Shown here: positions 50,608-61,128 of the stretch, piece by piece
Layout: every line of letters starts with the position of its first letter
Position numbering within the stretch: position 1 is the first letter of the stretch
Assembly: GCF_002902565.1 (NCBI RefSeq)
Contig: NZ_PPRC01000016.1
Span: 23,216-87,215 of the forward strand
From: Staphylococcus petrasii
GTDB taxonomy: Bacteria; Bacillota; Bacilli; Staphylococcales; Staphylococcaceae
Direction: 5' to 3'
DNA length: 64,000 nucleotides
Position numbers and translations under genes: made by a program
The notes under the pieces: model-generated
Seen by the model: the letters and a program-made list of their open reading frames with translations, nothing else
The model's database searches: none
What the model was told of the DNA's origin: nothing

Positions 50608-51390
50608 ATGAAAGTTAGAACTTTAACCGCGATTATAGCTTTAATTATATTTCTACCTATCTTGTTAAAAGGTGGAACTATTTTAATGTTATTTGCTTAT
50701 CTGCTAGCTTTAATCGCCTTAAAAGAACTGTTGAATATGAATATGATTAAATTGTTGTCTATTCCAGGGATATTTAGTGCGTTAGCGTTAATTATAATTA
50801 TGCTACCGCAAGATGCTGGCCAATGGGTAAATGATGTTCAGCTAAAAAGTTTAATCGCAATGAGCTTTATATTATTAAGTTATACTGTACTTTCTAAAAA
50901 TAGATTTAGTTTTATGGATGCAGCATTTTGTTTAATGTCAGTTGCTTATGTAGGCATTGGCTTCATGTATTTTTATGCTACACGTGAAGATGGCTTGCAC
51001 TATATACTATATGCATTTTTAGTTGTATGGTTAACTGATACAGGCGCATATATATTTGGTCGTTTAATGGGCAAACATAAATTATGGCCTGTCATTAGCC
51101 CGAATAAAACAATTGAAGGTTTTATTGGTGGGTTAATTTGTAGTTTAATTGTGCCACTAGTTATGCTATTTTTCGTTGATTTCCACTTAAATATTTGGTT
51201 ATTGTTACTTGTAACGATAATCTTAAGTATGTTTGGCCAACTCGGTGATTTAGTGGAATCAGGATTTAAACGTCACTTCGGTGTAAAAGATTCAGGCAGA
51301 ATTTTACCTGGACACGGCGGTATACTAGACCGTTTTGATAGTTTTATGTTTGTGTTACCTTTACTCAACATATTATTAATACAAATATAG
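50608..51390 (+). CDS. cdsA: Phosphatidate cytidylyltransferase
   Basis: Integral membrane enzyme of 260 residues (about 8 helices) making CDP-diacylglycerol from phosphatidic acid and CTP. The C-terminal signature [20 protein letters not shown] and then GILDRFDS is complete. It uses the product of the PlsX/PlsY/PlsC route begun upstream in the window. Coupled to uppS; rseP follows after a 221-nt spacer with its own promoter. Confidence 0.95.
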   Translation: MKVRTLTAIIALIIFLPILLKGGTILMLFAYLLALIALKELLNMNMIKLLSIPGIFSALALIIIMLPQDAGQWVNDVQLKSLIAMSFILLSYTVLSKNRFSFMDAAFCLMSVAYVGIGFMYFYATREDGLHYILYAFLVVWLTDTGAYIFGRLMGKHKLWPVISPNKTIEGFIGGLICSLIVPLVMLFFVDFHLNIWLLLLVTIILSMFGQLGDLVESGFKRHFGVKDSGRILPGHGGILDRFDSFMFVLPLLNILLIQI

Positions 51391-51430
51391 TAAGAATTTA
51401 ACGTAATATTTATTTTTAAAAAATGAATAA

Positions 51431-51611
51431 TGGTATAATTGAGGAGTTATTGAATTTACTGTTGATTAGAAGCATTCAATCACGTAATTCTTAACTCCTT
51501 TTCTCAAAGGTAATAATATTACTTGAAAAATTCTGCAAAATCATACATAATCTACAACATTCTTATAACTTGAATAGACGTAGATAAATTTAATTAATTG
51601 AGGTGTAGCGA
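51431..51611 (+). promoter_or_regulatory. Extended -10 promoter and hairpin leader of rseP-proS
   Basis: TGGTATAAT (51431-51439) is an extended -10. Just downstream AGGAGTTA (51442-51449) and TTGAAT (51450-51455) are complementary to TAACTCCT (51492-51499) and ATTCAA (51474-51479), making a bulged inverted repeat followed by TTTTC. The rest of the leader to the GTG start is AT-rich without clear structure. No T-box for proS was found. Confidence 0.45.
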
Positions 51612-52898
51612 GTGAGTTATTTAGTCACTATTGTCTCATTTATTATCGTATTTGGCGTGCTTGTAACGGTACATGAATATGGTCATATGTTCTTTGCTAA
51701 ACGTGCAGGGATTATGTGTCCAGAATTTGCGATTGGTATGGGACCGAAAATTTTTAGTTTCCGCAAAGACGAAACACTTTATACTATCCGTTTATTACCT
51801 GTGGGTGGCTATGTAAGAATGGCTGGAGATGGTCTTGAAGAACCGCCCGTTGAGCCAGGTATGAATGTAAAAATAAAATTAAATGACCAAGATGAAATTA
51901 CACATATTATTTTAGATGATCAACATAAGTTTCAAAAAATTGAAGCTATTGAAGTAAAGCAATGTGATTTTAAAGACGACTTATTTATAGAAGGTATTAC
52001 GTCTTATGATAATGAAAGACATCACTTTAATATCGCTAAGAAAGCTTATTTTGTTGAAAATGGTAGTCTAATTCAAATTGCGCCAAGAAATCGCCAATTT
52101 GCTCATAAAAAGCCGCTACCCAAATTTTTAACATTATTTGCAGGGCCATTATTTAACTTCCTTTTAGCTATCGTGTTATTTATCGGTTTAGCTTATTATC
52201 AAGGAACGCCTACAACTACGGTTAATCAATTGGCGGATAACTATCCAGCACAACAAGCTGGTTTAAAAACAGGCGATAAAATTTTACAATTAGGCAGTCA
52301 TAAGGTAGATAATTTTGAAGATATTGAAAAAGCTGCCGATCAAATTAAAGACCATAAGACAACGTTAAAAGTTGAACGTGATGGTAAGGTTAAAACGTTA
52401 GACATTACACCTAAAAAACAAGTAATTAAGCAAACAAAAATGAACTCAGTTACAAAATATGTGCTAGGTTTCCAACCTAAAAATGAGCACTCATTGTTTA
52501 AACCTATTCCAGCTGGTATTGAAAACTTTGTTAATGCAAGTACAGTCATTTTCAAAGCAGTAGGTACAATGATAGCAAGTATCTTCACAGGTGGATTCAC
52601 ATTTGACATGCTTAATGGACCAGTGGGTATATATCATAATGTCGATTCAGTGGTGAAACAAGGTGTCATCGCACTTACGTTCTACACTGCATTATTAAGT
52701 GTAAACTTAGGTATAATGAACTTATTACCAATTCCAGCGCTTGATGGCGGTAGAATTTTATTTGTTATTTATGAAGCTATTTTCAGAAGACCAGTGAATA
52801 AAAAAGCAGAAACAGCTATCATAGCTGTTGGGGCAATATTTGTAGTAATTATTATGGTACTGGTTACTTGGAACGATATACAACGCTATTTCTTATAA
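51612..52898 (+). CDS. rseP: Site-2 zinc metalloprotease RseP/RasP family
   Basis: Intramembrane protease of 428 residues. The catalytic HEYGH (21-25) lies in the first helix; a PDZ domain (about 190-270) and the third zinc ligand in [12 protein letters not shown] (about 374-385) follow, with four membrane segments. In Bacillus the homologue RasP cleaves anti-sigma factors and signal-peptide remnants; in S. aureus it is usually called Eep/RseP. GTG start after TTGAGGTGTAGC. proS follows after 17 nt. Confidence 0.94.
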   Translation: MSYLVTIVSFIIVFGVLVTVHEYGHMFFAKRAGIMCPEFAIGMGPKIFSFRKDETLYTIRLLPVGGYVRMAGDGLEEPPVEPGMNVKIKLNDQDEITHIILDDQHKFQKIEAIEVKQCDFKDDLFIEGITSYDNERHHFNIAKKAYFVENGSLIQIAPRNRQFAHKKPLPKFLTLFAGPLFNFLLAIVLFIGLAYYQGTPTTTVNQLADNYPAQQAGLKTGDKILQLGSHKVDNFEDIEKAADQIKDHKTTLKVERDGKVKTLDITPKKQVIKQTKMNSVTKYVLGFQPKNEHSLFKPIPAGIENFVNASTVIFKAVGTMIASIFTGGFTFDMLNGPVGIYHNVDSVVKQGVIALTFYTALLSVNLGIMNLLPIPALDGGRILFVIYEAIFRRPVNKKAETAIIAVGAIFVVIIMVLVTWNDIQRYFL

Positions 52899-52915
52899 TT
52901 TAGGAGGAGAATGAT

Positions 52916-54616
52916 ATGAAACAATCAAAAGTATTCATACCAACGATGCGAGAAGTTCCTGCAGAAGCAGAAGCTTTAAGTCATCAATTATTATTAAAAG
53001 CAGGATTAATCAAACAAAGTACAAGTGGTATTTATAGTTATTTACCATTAGCAACACGCGTATTAAATAATATTTCTAAAATTATTCGTGAAGAAATGGA
53101 AAGTGTCGATGCAGTTGAAATCTTAATGCCTGCACTTCAACAAGCTGAGTTGTGGGAAGAGTCAGGTCGTTGGGGAGCGTATGGCCCTGAGTTAATGCGT
53201 TTAAAAGATCGTAATGGTAGAGAATTTGCATTAGGACCAACACACGAAGAAGTTGTAACTTCAATCGTACGTGATGAACTTAAATCTTATAAACGTTTAC
53301 CAATTACTTTATTCCAAATTCAATCTAAATTCCGTGATGAGAAACGTCCACGCTTTGGATTATTACGTGGTAGAGAATTCATTATGAAAGATGCTTATTC
53401 TTTCCATGCAGATGAAGAATCATTAGATCAAACATACCAAGATATGTATAACGCTTATAGCCGTATATTTAAGCGTGTAGGAATCAATGCACGTCCAGTT
53501 GTAGCGGATTCAGGTGCTATCGGTGGTAACCACACACACGAATTTATGGCGTTAAGTAAAATTGGTGAAGACACAATCGTTTATAGTGAAAAGAGTGATT
53601 ATGCAGCCAATATCGAAAAAGCAGAAGTGGTTTATCATCCTAATGAAAAACATACAGACGTCGCTGAATTAAGCAAAATTGAAACACCAAACGTTAAAAC
53701 TGCCCAAGAATTAGCTGACTTCTTAAATCGTCCAGTAGATGAAATTGTTAAAACAATGATCTTCAAAGTAGATGGCGAATTTATTATGTTCTTAGTAAGA
53801 GGTCATCACGAATTAAACGATGTGAAAGTAAAATCATTCTTTGGTACTGATAATGTTGAAATGGCGTCTCAAGATGAAATAGTTAACTTATTAGGTGCTA
53901 ACCCAGGTTCATTAGGTCCTATTCATGATAGAGAAATTAAAATCTATGCTGATAATTATGTAAAAGATTTAAATAACATCGTGGTAGGCGCAAATGAAGA
54001 TGGCTACCATTATGTAAATGCAAATGTTGACCGTGATTTCAAGATTGATGAATATGGAGACTTCCGCTTCATTCTAGAAGGTGAACAACTAAGCGATGGT
54101 TCAGGTGAAGCTAAGTTCGCTGAAGGTATTGAAGTAGGACAAGTATTTAAACTTGGTACTAAATATTCAGAAGCGATGAATGCAACATTCTTAGATAATC
54201 AAGGTAAAGCACAACCGTTAATCATGGGTTGCTATGGTATCGGTGTTTCTAGAACACTAAGTGCGATTGTAGAACAAAATAATGATGAAAATGGTATTAT
54301 CTGGCCTAAATCAGTGACACCATTTGATTTACATTTAATTACTATTAACCCTAAAAAAGAAGAACAACTTGAATTAGCTAACCAATTATATGCACAGTTC
54401 CAAGGTAAGTACGATGTGTTATATGATGACCGCCAAGAACGCGCAGGTGTTAAATTCAATGACGCTGATTTAATTGGTTTACCTGTTCGTGTTGTTGTAG
54501 GTAAAAATGCTTCTGAAGGAATCGTTGAAGTAAAAGTACGCCACACTGGCGAAAGCGAAGATGTGCATATTGATGATTTAGAAGCACACGTAGCTAAAAT
54601 TTATGAAAACTTATAA
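52916..54616 (+). CDS. proS: Prolyl-tRNA synthetase (prokaryotic type)
   Basis: Class II synthetase of 566 residues. Motif 2 [17 protein letters not shown], motif 3 GCYGIGVSR, a YbaK-like editing insertion (about 225-385) that removes mischarged alanine, and a C-terminal anticodon-binding domain. AGGAGGAGA ribosome binding site. Position between rseP and polC is conserved in staphylococci. Confidence 0.97.
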   Translation: MKQSKVFIPTMREVPAEAEALSHQLLLKAGLIKQSTSGIYSYLPLATRVLNNISKIIREEMESVDAVEILMPALQQAELWEESGRWGAYGPELMRLKDRNGREFALGPTHEEVVTSIVRDELKSYKRLPITLFQIQSKFRDEKRPRFGLLRGREFIMKDAYSFHADEESLDQTYQDMYNAYSRIFKRVGINARPVVADSGAIGGNHTHEFMALSKIGEDTIVYSEKSDYAANIEKAEVVYHPNEKHTDVAELSKIETPNVKTAQELADFLNRPVDEIVKTMIFKVDGEFIMFLVRGHHELNDVKVKSFFGTDNVEMASQDEIVNLLGANPGSLGPIHDREIKIYADNYVKDLNNIVVGANEDGYHYVNANVDRDFKIDEYGDFRFILEGEQLSDGSGEAKFAEGIEVGQVFKLGTKYSEAMNATFLDNQGKAQPLIMGCYGIGVSRTLSAIVEQNNDENGIIWPKSVTPFDLHLITINPKKEEQLELANQLYAQFQGKYDVLYDDRQERAGVKFNDADLIGLPVRVVVGKNASEGIVEVKVRHTGESEDVHIDDLEAHVAKIYENL

Positions 54617-54636
54617 AATTATTTAAAAGTATCATT

Positions 54637-54676
54637 AAAAGCGGTAAAAATGTTTGTGGCATTTTTACCGTTTTAA
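54637..54676 (+). terminator. Intrinsic terminator after proS
   Basis: Perfect GGTAAAAATG with CATTTTTACC, extended by AAAA/TTTT arms (54637-54652 and 54660-54674). Confidence 0.92.
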
Positions 54677-54748
54677 TTATGTATGTAGAATTAATTTTCA
54701 AAAAATAAAGAAATAATCTGTACGAATGAAAAATGATAATTGAAGTAG

Positions 54749-54754
54749 TATAAT
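54749..54754 (+). promoter_or_regulatory. Predicted -10 of the polC promoter
   Basis: Perfect TATAAT with a poor -35, 84 nt upstream of the polC start. The rest of the 222-nt gap holds only the proS terminator and a small CACT/AGTG repeat. Confidence 0.4.
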
Positions 54755-54838
54755 AGATATCAAGTTTGTAAATGTAGGGTAGTTAGGAACACTATAAACA
54801 GTGATGAATTTAAGTAAGAAATAAGGTGGTTATCTGTC

Positions 54839-57800
54839 GTGGCAATGACAAATCAAGAAAAATTTAGAGTGCTTGCTGACCAAATCAAAATTTCAAATCA
54901 ACTTGATCAAGAAATTCTTGAAAATGGGGAATTAACGCGCGTTGATGTATCAAATAAAAATAGAACATGGGAATTTCAAATTACATTGCCATACTTTCTT
55001 TCACATGAAGATTATTTAATCTTTACCAATGCAATCACCGAAGAATTTAAAGAAATCGCAAAAGTAGATTGGCATTTCACGATACAAAATACGAGTAACC
55101 AAGATGAACATGCGATCAAATACTTTGGTCACTGTATCGAACATACTGCTTTGTCTCCTAAAGTGAAAGGGCAATTAAAGCAGAAACGCTTAATCATGTC
55201 TGGTAATGTTTTAAAAATTATGACTTCAAACGATATTGAAAGAAATCATTTTGACAAAGTATGTAATGGCAGTTTGGTTAAAGCTTTTCAAAAATGTGGA
55301 TTTGATATAGATAAAGTTGTCTTTGAAACGGATGAGTCAAATACAGACGAAGACTTAGCTTCATTAGAGGCGCATATTCAAGAAGAAGATGAAAAAAGCG
55401 CAAGAGAAGCAACTGAAAAAATGGAAAAAATTAAAGCTGAAAAAGCGAAGCAACAAGATAATAACGAAAGTAGCGTTGATAAATGTCAAATTGGTAAACC
55501 AATTCAAGTTGAGAATATTAAACCAATCGAATCAATTGTTGAAGAAGAGTTTAAAGTAGCTATTGAAGGGGTTATCTTTGATATTAATCTGAAAGAACTT
55601 AAAAGTGGCCGTCACATCGTAGAATTGAAAGTGACAGACTACACAGATTCACTAGTTTTAAAAATGTTTACTAGAAAAAATAAAGATGACTTAGATCACT
55701 TTAAAGCATTAAGCGTAGGTAAATGGGTGCGTGCACAAGGACGTATCGAAGAAGATACATTTGTACGTGACTTAGTGATGATGATGTCTGATATTGAAGA
55801 AATTAAAAAGACACCTAAACAAGATAAAGCTGAAGAGAAACGTGTTGAATTCCATTTACACACATCTATGAGTCAAATGGATGGCATTCCTAATATTAGC
55901 TCTTATGTCGCGCAAGCAGCCAATTGGGGTCATAAAGCTATTGCCGTAACCGACCATAATGTAGTTCAAGCATTCCCAGAAGCGCATAGTGCTGCTGAGA
56001 AAAATGGCATTAAAATGATTTACGGTATGGAAGGTATGCTAGTAGATGATGGTGTACCAATTGCTTATAAGCCGACAGATAGAGACTTAAAAGAAGCAAC
56101 TTATGTGGTCTTTGACGTTGAGACGACAGGGTTATCTAACCAATATGACCAAATTATTGAACTTGCCGCTGTAAAAGTAAAAGACGGCGAAATCATCGAT
56201 AAATTTGAACGTTTTAGTAATCCGCATGAAAAGTTATCTGAAACGATTATTAACTTAACGCATATCACAGACGATATGTTAACAGATGCTCCAGAAATTG
56301 AAGAAGTTCTGACAGAATTTAAAGAATGGGTTGGCGACGCTATATTTGTAGCACATAATGCTTCATTCGATATGGGCTTTATTGATACGGGATATGAAAG
56401 ACTTGGTTTCGGTCCTTCTACAAATGGTGTTATTGATACACTTGAATTATCTCGTACAATCAATACTGAATATGGTAAACATGGTTTGAACTTCTTAGCT
56501 AAAAAATATGGCGTAGAACTTACACAACACCACAGAGCCATTTATGATACTGAGGCAACGGCCTACATTTTCATAAAAATGGTACAACAAATGAAAGAGT
56601 TGGGCGTTACAAACCATAAAGATATCAATAAAAAATTAACTAATGAAGATGCTTATAAACGTGCGCGTCCTACGCATGTCACTTTAATTGTGCAAACGCA
56701 AGAAGGGCTTAAAAATCTCTTCAAAATTGTAAGTGCATCGTTAGTTAAATATTATTACCGCACACCACGAATTCCGCGTTCATTATTAAATGAATATCGC
56801 GAAGGCATATTAGTGGGTACAGCTTGTGATGAGGGCGAACTGTTCACTGCGGTAATGCAACGAGATCAAGCAGAAGTTGAAAAAATCGCGAAGTACTATG
56901 ATTTCATCGAAGTGCAACCGCCAAAACTTTATCAAGATTTAATTGATCGTGAGTTAATTAGAGATACCGAAACGTTATATGAAATTTATGATCGTATCTT
57001 AAAAGCTGGTGAGAGCACAGGTATTCCAGTCCTAGCAACTGGTAATGCGCATTATTTATACGAACATGACGCTATTGCGCGTAAAATTTTGATTGCTTCT
57101 CAACCGGGTAATCCATTAAATCGTTCAACGTTACCGGAGGCTCATTTTAGAACGACAGATGAAATGTTAGATGAATTTCATTTCTTAGGAGAAGAAAAAG
57201 CCTATGAAATCGTTGTTAAAAATACGAATGAATTAGCAGACCGTATAGATAAAGTTATTCCGATTAAAGATAAATTGTTCACGCCACGTATGGAAGGCGC
57301 TAATGAAGAAATACGAGAATTAAGTTATGCCAACGCGCGAAAACTTTATGGGGAAGATTTGCCGCAAATTGTTATTGACCGTTTAGAAAAAGAATTAGCG
57401 AGTATTATCGGGAATGGTTTCTCTGTAATCTATTTAATCTCTCAACGTTTAGTTAAAAAATCACTAGACGATGGCTATCTTGTAGGGTCTCGTGGTTCTG
57501 TAGGTTCAAGTTTCGTAGCGACAATGACTGAAATTACAGAAGTTAACCCATTGCCACCGCATTACATTTGTCCGAACTGTAAGACAAGTGAGTTCTTCGA
57601 TGATGGGTCAGTAGGATCTGGTTTCGATTTACCTGATAAGAAATGTGGTACATGTGGTGCAGATTTAATTAAAGAAGGACAAGATATTCCGTTCGAAACG
57701 TTCCTAGGATTTAAAGGGGATAAAGTACCCGATATTGACTTGAACTTTAGTGGTGAATATCAACCTAACGCGCATAACTATACGAAAGTATTATTCGGTG

Positions 57801-59155
57801 AAGATAAAGTATTCCGTGCTGGAACAATCGGTACGGTTGCTGAAAAGACTGCCTTTGGTTATGTAAAAGGTTATTTAAATGATCAAGGTATTCATAAACG
57901 TGGAGCTGAAGTGGATCGTCTAGTTAAAGGATGTACAGGTGTTAAACGTACGACTGGTCAACACCCTGGCGGTATTATCGTAGTACCTGATTATATGGAT
58001 ATTTATGATTTTACGCCTATTCAATTCCCAGCCGATGACCAAAGTGCGTCATGGATGACAACACACTTTGACTTCCATTCTATCCATGACAACGTGTTAA
58101 AACTTGATATTCTTGGACACGATGACCCAACCATGATTCGTATGTTACAAGATTTATCAGGGATAGATCCTAAGACGATTCCAGTCGACGATAAAGAAAC
58201 AATGCAAATTTTTAGTAGTCCTGAATCACTAGGTGTGACTGAAGAAGAAATTTTATGTAAAACAGGAACATTCGGCGTGCCTGAATTTGGTACAGGATTT
58301 GTTCGTCAGATGTTAGAAGATACGAAGCCGACGACATTCTCAGAGCTTGTTCAAATTTCAGGGTTATCTCATGGTACAGACGTATGGTTAGGTAACGCAC
58401 AAGAACTAATTCGTTCTGGTATATGTGACTTATCAAGCGTAATTGGTTGTCGTGACGATATCATGGTTTATTTAATGTATGCAGGTTTAGAACCATCTAT
58501 GGCCTTTAAAACAATGGAGTCAGTACGTAAAGGTAAAGGTTTAACGGATGAAATGATTGAAGCTATGAAAGAAAACAATGTGCCAGATTGGTATTTAGAT
58601 TCATGTCTTAAAATTAAGTACATGTTCCCTAAAGCCCATGCTGCAGCTTACGTATTAATGGCTGTACGTATCGCGTATTTCAAAGTTCATCATCCTTTAT
58701 ATTATTATGCTGCTTATTTCACTATCCGTGCATCAGACTTTGATTTAATTACAATGATTAAAGATAAAGAAAGCATAAAAAATACTGTTAAAGACATGTA
58801 TTCTCGCTATATGGATTTAGGTAAGAAAGAGAAAGACGTATTGACTGTATTAGAGATTATGAATGAAATGGCACATAGAGGTTTCCGTATGCAACCTATT
58901 AGTTTAGAGAAAAGCCAAGCGTTTGATTTTATCATTGAAGGCGATACATTAATACCACCATTTGTCGCTGTTCCTGGTTTGGGTGAGAACGTAGCCAAAC
59001 GTATCGTAGAAGCACGTGAAGATGGACCGTTCTTATCAAAAGAAGACTTAAATAAAAAAGCAGGTTTATCACAAAAAATCATTGAGTATTTAGATGATTT
59101 AGGCTCATTACCAGATTTACCAGATAAAGCACAGTTATCTATTTTTGATATCTAA
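54839..59155 (+). CDS. polC: DNA polymerase III alpha subunit PolC
   Basis: Main replicative polymerase of Gram-positive bacteria, 1438 residues. N-terminal domains and OB fold (about 230-320), PHP domain (EFHLHTSMSQMD about 337-348) interrupted by a DEDDh proofreading exonuclease (VVFDVETTGLS about 421 to HHRAIYDTEATAY about 565), palm motif PDIDLNFSGEYQPN (about 963), zinc motif CPNCK...CGTCG (about 908-943) and C-terminal helix-hairpin-helix. GTG start after AAGGTGG. No strong terminator follows; the next 70 nt are rich in imperfect CTAG repeats. Confidence 0.97.
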   Translation: MAMTNQEKFRVLADQIKISNQLDQEILENGELTRVDVSNKNRTWEFQITLPYFLSHEDYLIFTNAITEEFKEIAKVDWHFTIQNTSNQDEHAIKYFGHCIEHTALSPKVKGQLKQKRLIMSGNVLKIMTSNDIERNHFDKVCNGSLVKAFQKCGFDIDKVVFETDESNTDEDLASLEAHIQEEDEKSAREATEKMEKIKAEKAKQQDNNESSVDKCQIGKPIQVENIKPIESIVEEEFKVAIEGVIFDINLKELKSGRHIVELKVTDYTDSLVLKMFTRKNKDDLDHFKALSVGKWVRAQGRIEEDTFVRDLVMMMSDIEEIKKTPKQDKAEEKRVEFHLHTSMSQMDGIPNISSYVAQAANWGHKAIAVTDHNVVQAFPEAHSAAEKNGIKMIYGMEGMLVDDGVPIAYKPTDRDLKEATYVVFDVETTGLSNQYDQIIELAAVKVKDGEIIDKFERFSNPHEKLSETIINLTHITDDMLTDAPEIEEVLTEFKEWVGDAIFVAHNASFDMGFIDTGYERLGFGPSTNGVIDTLELSRTINTEYGKHGLNFLAKKYGVELTQHHRAIYDTEATAYIFIKMVQQMKELGVTNHKDINKKLTNEDAYKRARPTHVTLIVQTQEGLKNLFKIVSASLVKYYYRTPRIPRSLLNEYREGILVGTACDEGELFTAVMQRDQAEVEKIAKYYDFIEVQPPKLYQDLIDRELIRDTETLYEIYDRILKAGESTGIPVLATGNAHYLYEHDAIARKILIASQPGNPLNRSTLPEAHFRTTDEMLDEFHFLGEEKAYEIVVKNTNELADRIDKVIPIKDKLFTPRMEGANEEIRELSYANARKLYGEDLPQIVIDRLEKELASIIGNGFSVIYLISQRLVKKSLDDGYLVGSRGSVGSSFVATMTEITEVNPLPPHYICPNCKTSEFFDDGSVGSGFDLPDKKCGTCGADLIKEGQDIPFETFLGFKGDKVPDIDLNFSGEYQPNAHNYTKVLFGEDKVFRAGTIGTVAEKTAFGYVKGYLNDQGIHKRGAEVDRLVKGCTGVKRTTGQHPGGIIVVPDYMDIYDFTPIQFPADDQSASWMTTHFDFHSIHDNVLKLDILGHDDPTMIRMLQDLSGIDPKTIPVDDKETMQIFSSPESLGVTEEEILCKTGTFGVPEFGTGFVRQMLEDTKPTTFSELVQISGLSHGTDVWLGNAQELIRSGICDLSSVIGCRDDIMVYLMYAGLEPSMAFKTMESVRKGKGLTDEMIEAMKENNVPDWYLDSCLKIKYMFPKAHAAAYVLMAVRIAYFKVHHPLYYYAAYFTIRASDFDLITMIKDKESIKNTVKDMYSRYMDLGKKEKDVLTVLEIMNEMAHRGFRMQPISLEKSQAFDFIIEGDTLIPPFVAVPGLGENVAKRIVEAREDGPFLSKEDLNKKAGLSQKIIEYLDDLGSLPDLPDKAQLSIFDI

Positions 59156-59228
59156 AATGTGCAACGTAGCTAAGTAGCTAGTAATTACTAAACTAGTATG
59201 TAGCAAGGCTTAGTTTAAATAGCTTAAT

Positions 59229-59257
59229 TTGTTTAATAAATGAACTTGTGATATAAT
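59229..59257 (+). promoter_or_regulatory. Predicted promoter of the rimP-nusA-infB operon
   Basis: -35 TTGTTT (59229-59234), 17-bp spacer, extended -10 TGATATAAT ending at 59257. Confidence 0.7.
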
Positions 59258-59281
59258 TGCACTGTGTAAAAATTAGACTCA

Positions 59282-59322
59282 GGCAGAAAGAGTGGGCATA
59301 TACCCGCTCTTTTCTATTTGCC
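59282..59322 (+). promoter_or_regulatory. Attenuator-like hairpin in the rimP-nusA leader
   Basis: AAAGAGTGGG (59287-59296) pairs with CCCGCTCTTT (59303-59312) and the outer GGCA (59282-59285) with TGCC (59319-59322), with a T-rich 3' arm. It lies about 20 nt after the expected start site and just before the rimP ribosome binding site. NusA-dependent autoregulation by leader termination is described for the B. subtilis operon. Confidence 0.65.
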
Positions 59323-59338
59323 AAAAAAGGAGGCCTGT

Positions 59339-59806
59339 ATGAGTAAAATAACTGAAGAAGTAGAAACTATCATTTCTCCTGTTTTAGACGAATTAAATTT
59401 TGAATTAGTAGATATCGAGTATGCTAAAGAAGGAAAAGATCATTTCTTAAGAATTTCTATCGATAAAGAAGGTGGCGTCGATTTAAATGATTGTACGCTT
59501 GCTTCTGAAAAGATAAGCGAAGTCATGGATGAGAAAGACCCAATATCTGAAATGTATTATTTAGATGTTGCGTCTCCAGGTGCTGAGCGTCCAATTAAAA
59601 AAGAAAAAGAATATCAAAATGCAATCGACAAACCAGTATTTGTATCATTATATGCTCCAATTGAAGGAGATAAAGAGTGGTTAGGTATCTTGAAAGAGGT
59701 AACTGATGATGCAATTACGATGGAAGTTAAAGAAAAAGCTAGAACTAAAAATATCGAAATCCCAAGAAATAAAATTGCAAAAGCACGTCACGCAGTAATG
59801 ATTTAA
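59339..59806 (+). CDS. rimP: Ribosome maturation factor RimP
   Basis: 30S assembly protein of 155 residues: N-terminal alpha/beta domain (LVDIEYAKEGKDHFLRISIDKEGGV-type, motif shortened to FLRISIDKEGG) and C-terminal Sm-like barrel (VASPGAERPIKKEKEY). An in-frame ATG upstream (59318) lies in the attenuator, so ATG 59339 after AAAGGAGGCC is used. nusA follows after 20 nt. Confidence 0.96.
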   Translation: MSKITEEVETIISPVLDELNFELVDIEYAKEGKDHFLRISIDKEGGVDLNDCTLASEKISEVMDEKDPISEMYYLDVASPGAERPIKKEKEYQNAIDKPVFVSLYAPIEGDKEWLGILKEVTDDAITMEVKEKARTKNIEIPRNKIAKARHAVMI

Positions 59807-59826
59807 CGTGATGAGGAGGAATAATT

Positions 59827-61101
59827 GTGGCAAGTAATGAGTTATTATTAGCAACTGAATATTTAGAGAAAGAAAAGAAAATCCCAAGAGAAGTTTTAAT
59901 TGATGCCATTGAAGCAGCATTAATTACAGCATATAAGAAAAACTATGATAGTGCTAGAAACGTTCGTGTAGAATTAAACATGGATGAAGGTACTTTCAAA
60001 GTTATAGCACGTAAAGAAGTCGTAGAAGAAGTATTTGACGACCGTGATGAAGTGGATTTAAGCACAGCATTAGTTAAAAACCCTGCTTATGAAATCGGCG
60101 ACATCTATGAAGAAGACGTTACTCCTAAAGACTTCGGTCGTGTAGGTGCACAAGCGGCTAAACAAGCTGTAATGCAACGTTTAAGAGACGCTGAAAGAGA
60201 AATTCTTTATAAAGAATTCATCGATAAAGAAGAAGACATTTTAACAGGTGTCATTGACCGTGTTGACCACCGTTATGTTTACGTTAATTTAGGACGTATT
60301 GAAGCTGTGTTATCTGAAGCTGAAAGAAGTCCAAATGAAAGTTATATTCCAAACGAACGCATTAAAGTGTACGTAAATAAAGTTGAACAAACAACTAAAG
60401 GCCCTCAAATTTATGTATCTAGAAGCCACCCAGGTTTACTTAAACGTTTATTTGAGCAAGAAGTACCTGAAATCTATGATGGAACTGTTATCGTTAAATC
60501 AGTAGCACGTGAAGCGGGAGACCGTTCTAAGATTAGTGTGTACTCTGAAAATCCTGACATTGATGCAGTAGGTGCATGCGTAGGTGCTAAAGGTGCACGT
60601 GTTGAAGCTGTAGTTGAAGAACTTGGCGGAGAAAAAATTGACATCGTTCAATGGAATGAAGATCCTAAAGTGTTCGTGCGTAATGCATTGAGCCCATCAC
60701 AAGTACTTGAAGTAATTGTTAATGAAGATAACCAATCTACAGTTGTAGTTGTACCTGATTATCAATTATCTCTTGCTATCGGTAAAAGAGGTCAAAACGC
60801 ACGTTTAGCGGCTAAATTAACTGGTTGGAAGATTGATATTAAATCAGAAACTGATGCACGTGAAGCTGGCATTTATCCTGTTATTGAATCAGAAGAACAA
60901 GCTGATGAAATCGTTATGACAGGCGACGAAGATGTAGAAATCGATGATGTTAATTTAGAAGAATCTAATTTAACAACTGCTGAATTAGCAGCTGAAATTG
61001 ATGAGCCTTCTGAAGAAGAAGCTTCTGAAAATGAAGAAACAGAAGAAACATTTGAAGATGTAGAACAAACAGAAGACGAGAAAGAAAATAAAGACGTTTA
61101 A
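59827..61101 (+). CDS. nusA: Transcription termination/antitermination protein NusA
   Basis: RNA polymerase pausing and termination factor of 424 residues. N-terminal RNAP-binding domain, S1 domain (about 135-200), KH1 and KH2 (GACVGAKGARVEAV; SLAIGKRGQNARLAAKLTG), then an acidic tail (about 350-424) in place of the C-terminal repeats of E. coli NusA. GTG start after GAGGAGGAA. The acidic tail is normal for Firmicutes. Confidence 0.97.
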   Translation: MASNELLLATEYLEKEKKIPREVLIDAIEAALITAYKKNYDSARNVRVELNMDEGTFKVIARKEVVEEVFDDRDEVDLSTALVKNPAYEIGDIYEEDVTPKDFGRVGAQAAKQAVMQRLRDAEREILYKEFIDKEEDILTGVIDRVDHRYVYVNLGRIEAVLSEAERSPNESYIPNERIKVYVNKVEQTTKGPQIYVSRSHPGLLKRLFEQEVPEIYDGTVIVKSVAREAGDRSKISVYSENPDIDAVGACVGAKGARVEAVVEELGGEKIDIVQWNEDPKVFVRNALSPSQVLEVIVNEDNQSTVVVVPDYQLSLAIGKRGQNARLAAKLTGWKIDIKSETDAREAGIYPVIESEEQADEIVMTGDEDVEIDDVNLEESNLTTAELAAEIDEPSEEEASENEETEETFEDVEQTEDEKENKDV

Positions 61102-61128
61102 GCACAAAATTGGGGTGAGTAATTAATA

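Noticed and set aside
51450..51494. TTG-initiated 14-codon leader peptide before rseP
   Set aside because: Spacing to the SD-like GAGGAG is 3 nt and the predicted start site probably removes the SD; no regulatory codon run is seen.
51440..51611. T-box riboswitch upstream of proS
   Set aside because: No AGGGTGG-type T-box sequence, no specifier loop; proS is second in its unit after rseP.
56101..56541. Antisense open frame of 146 codons opposite polC
   Set aside because: It lies opposite the conserved exonuclease domain and has shadow-type composition.
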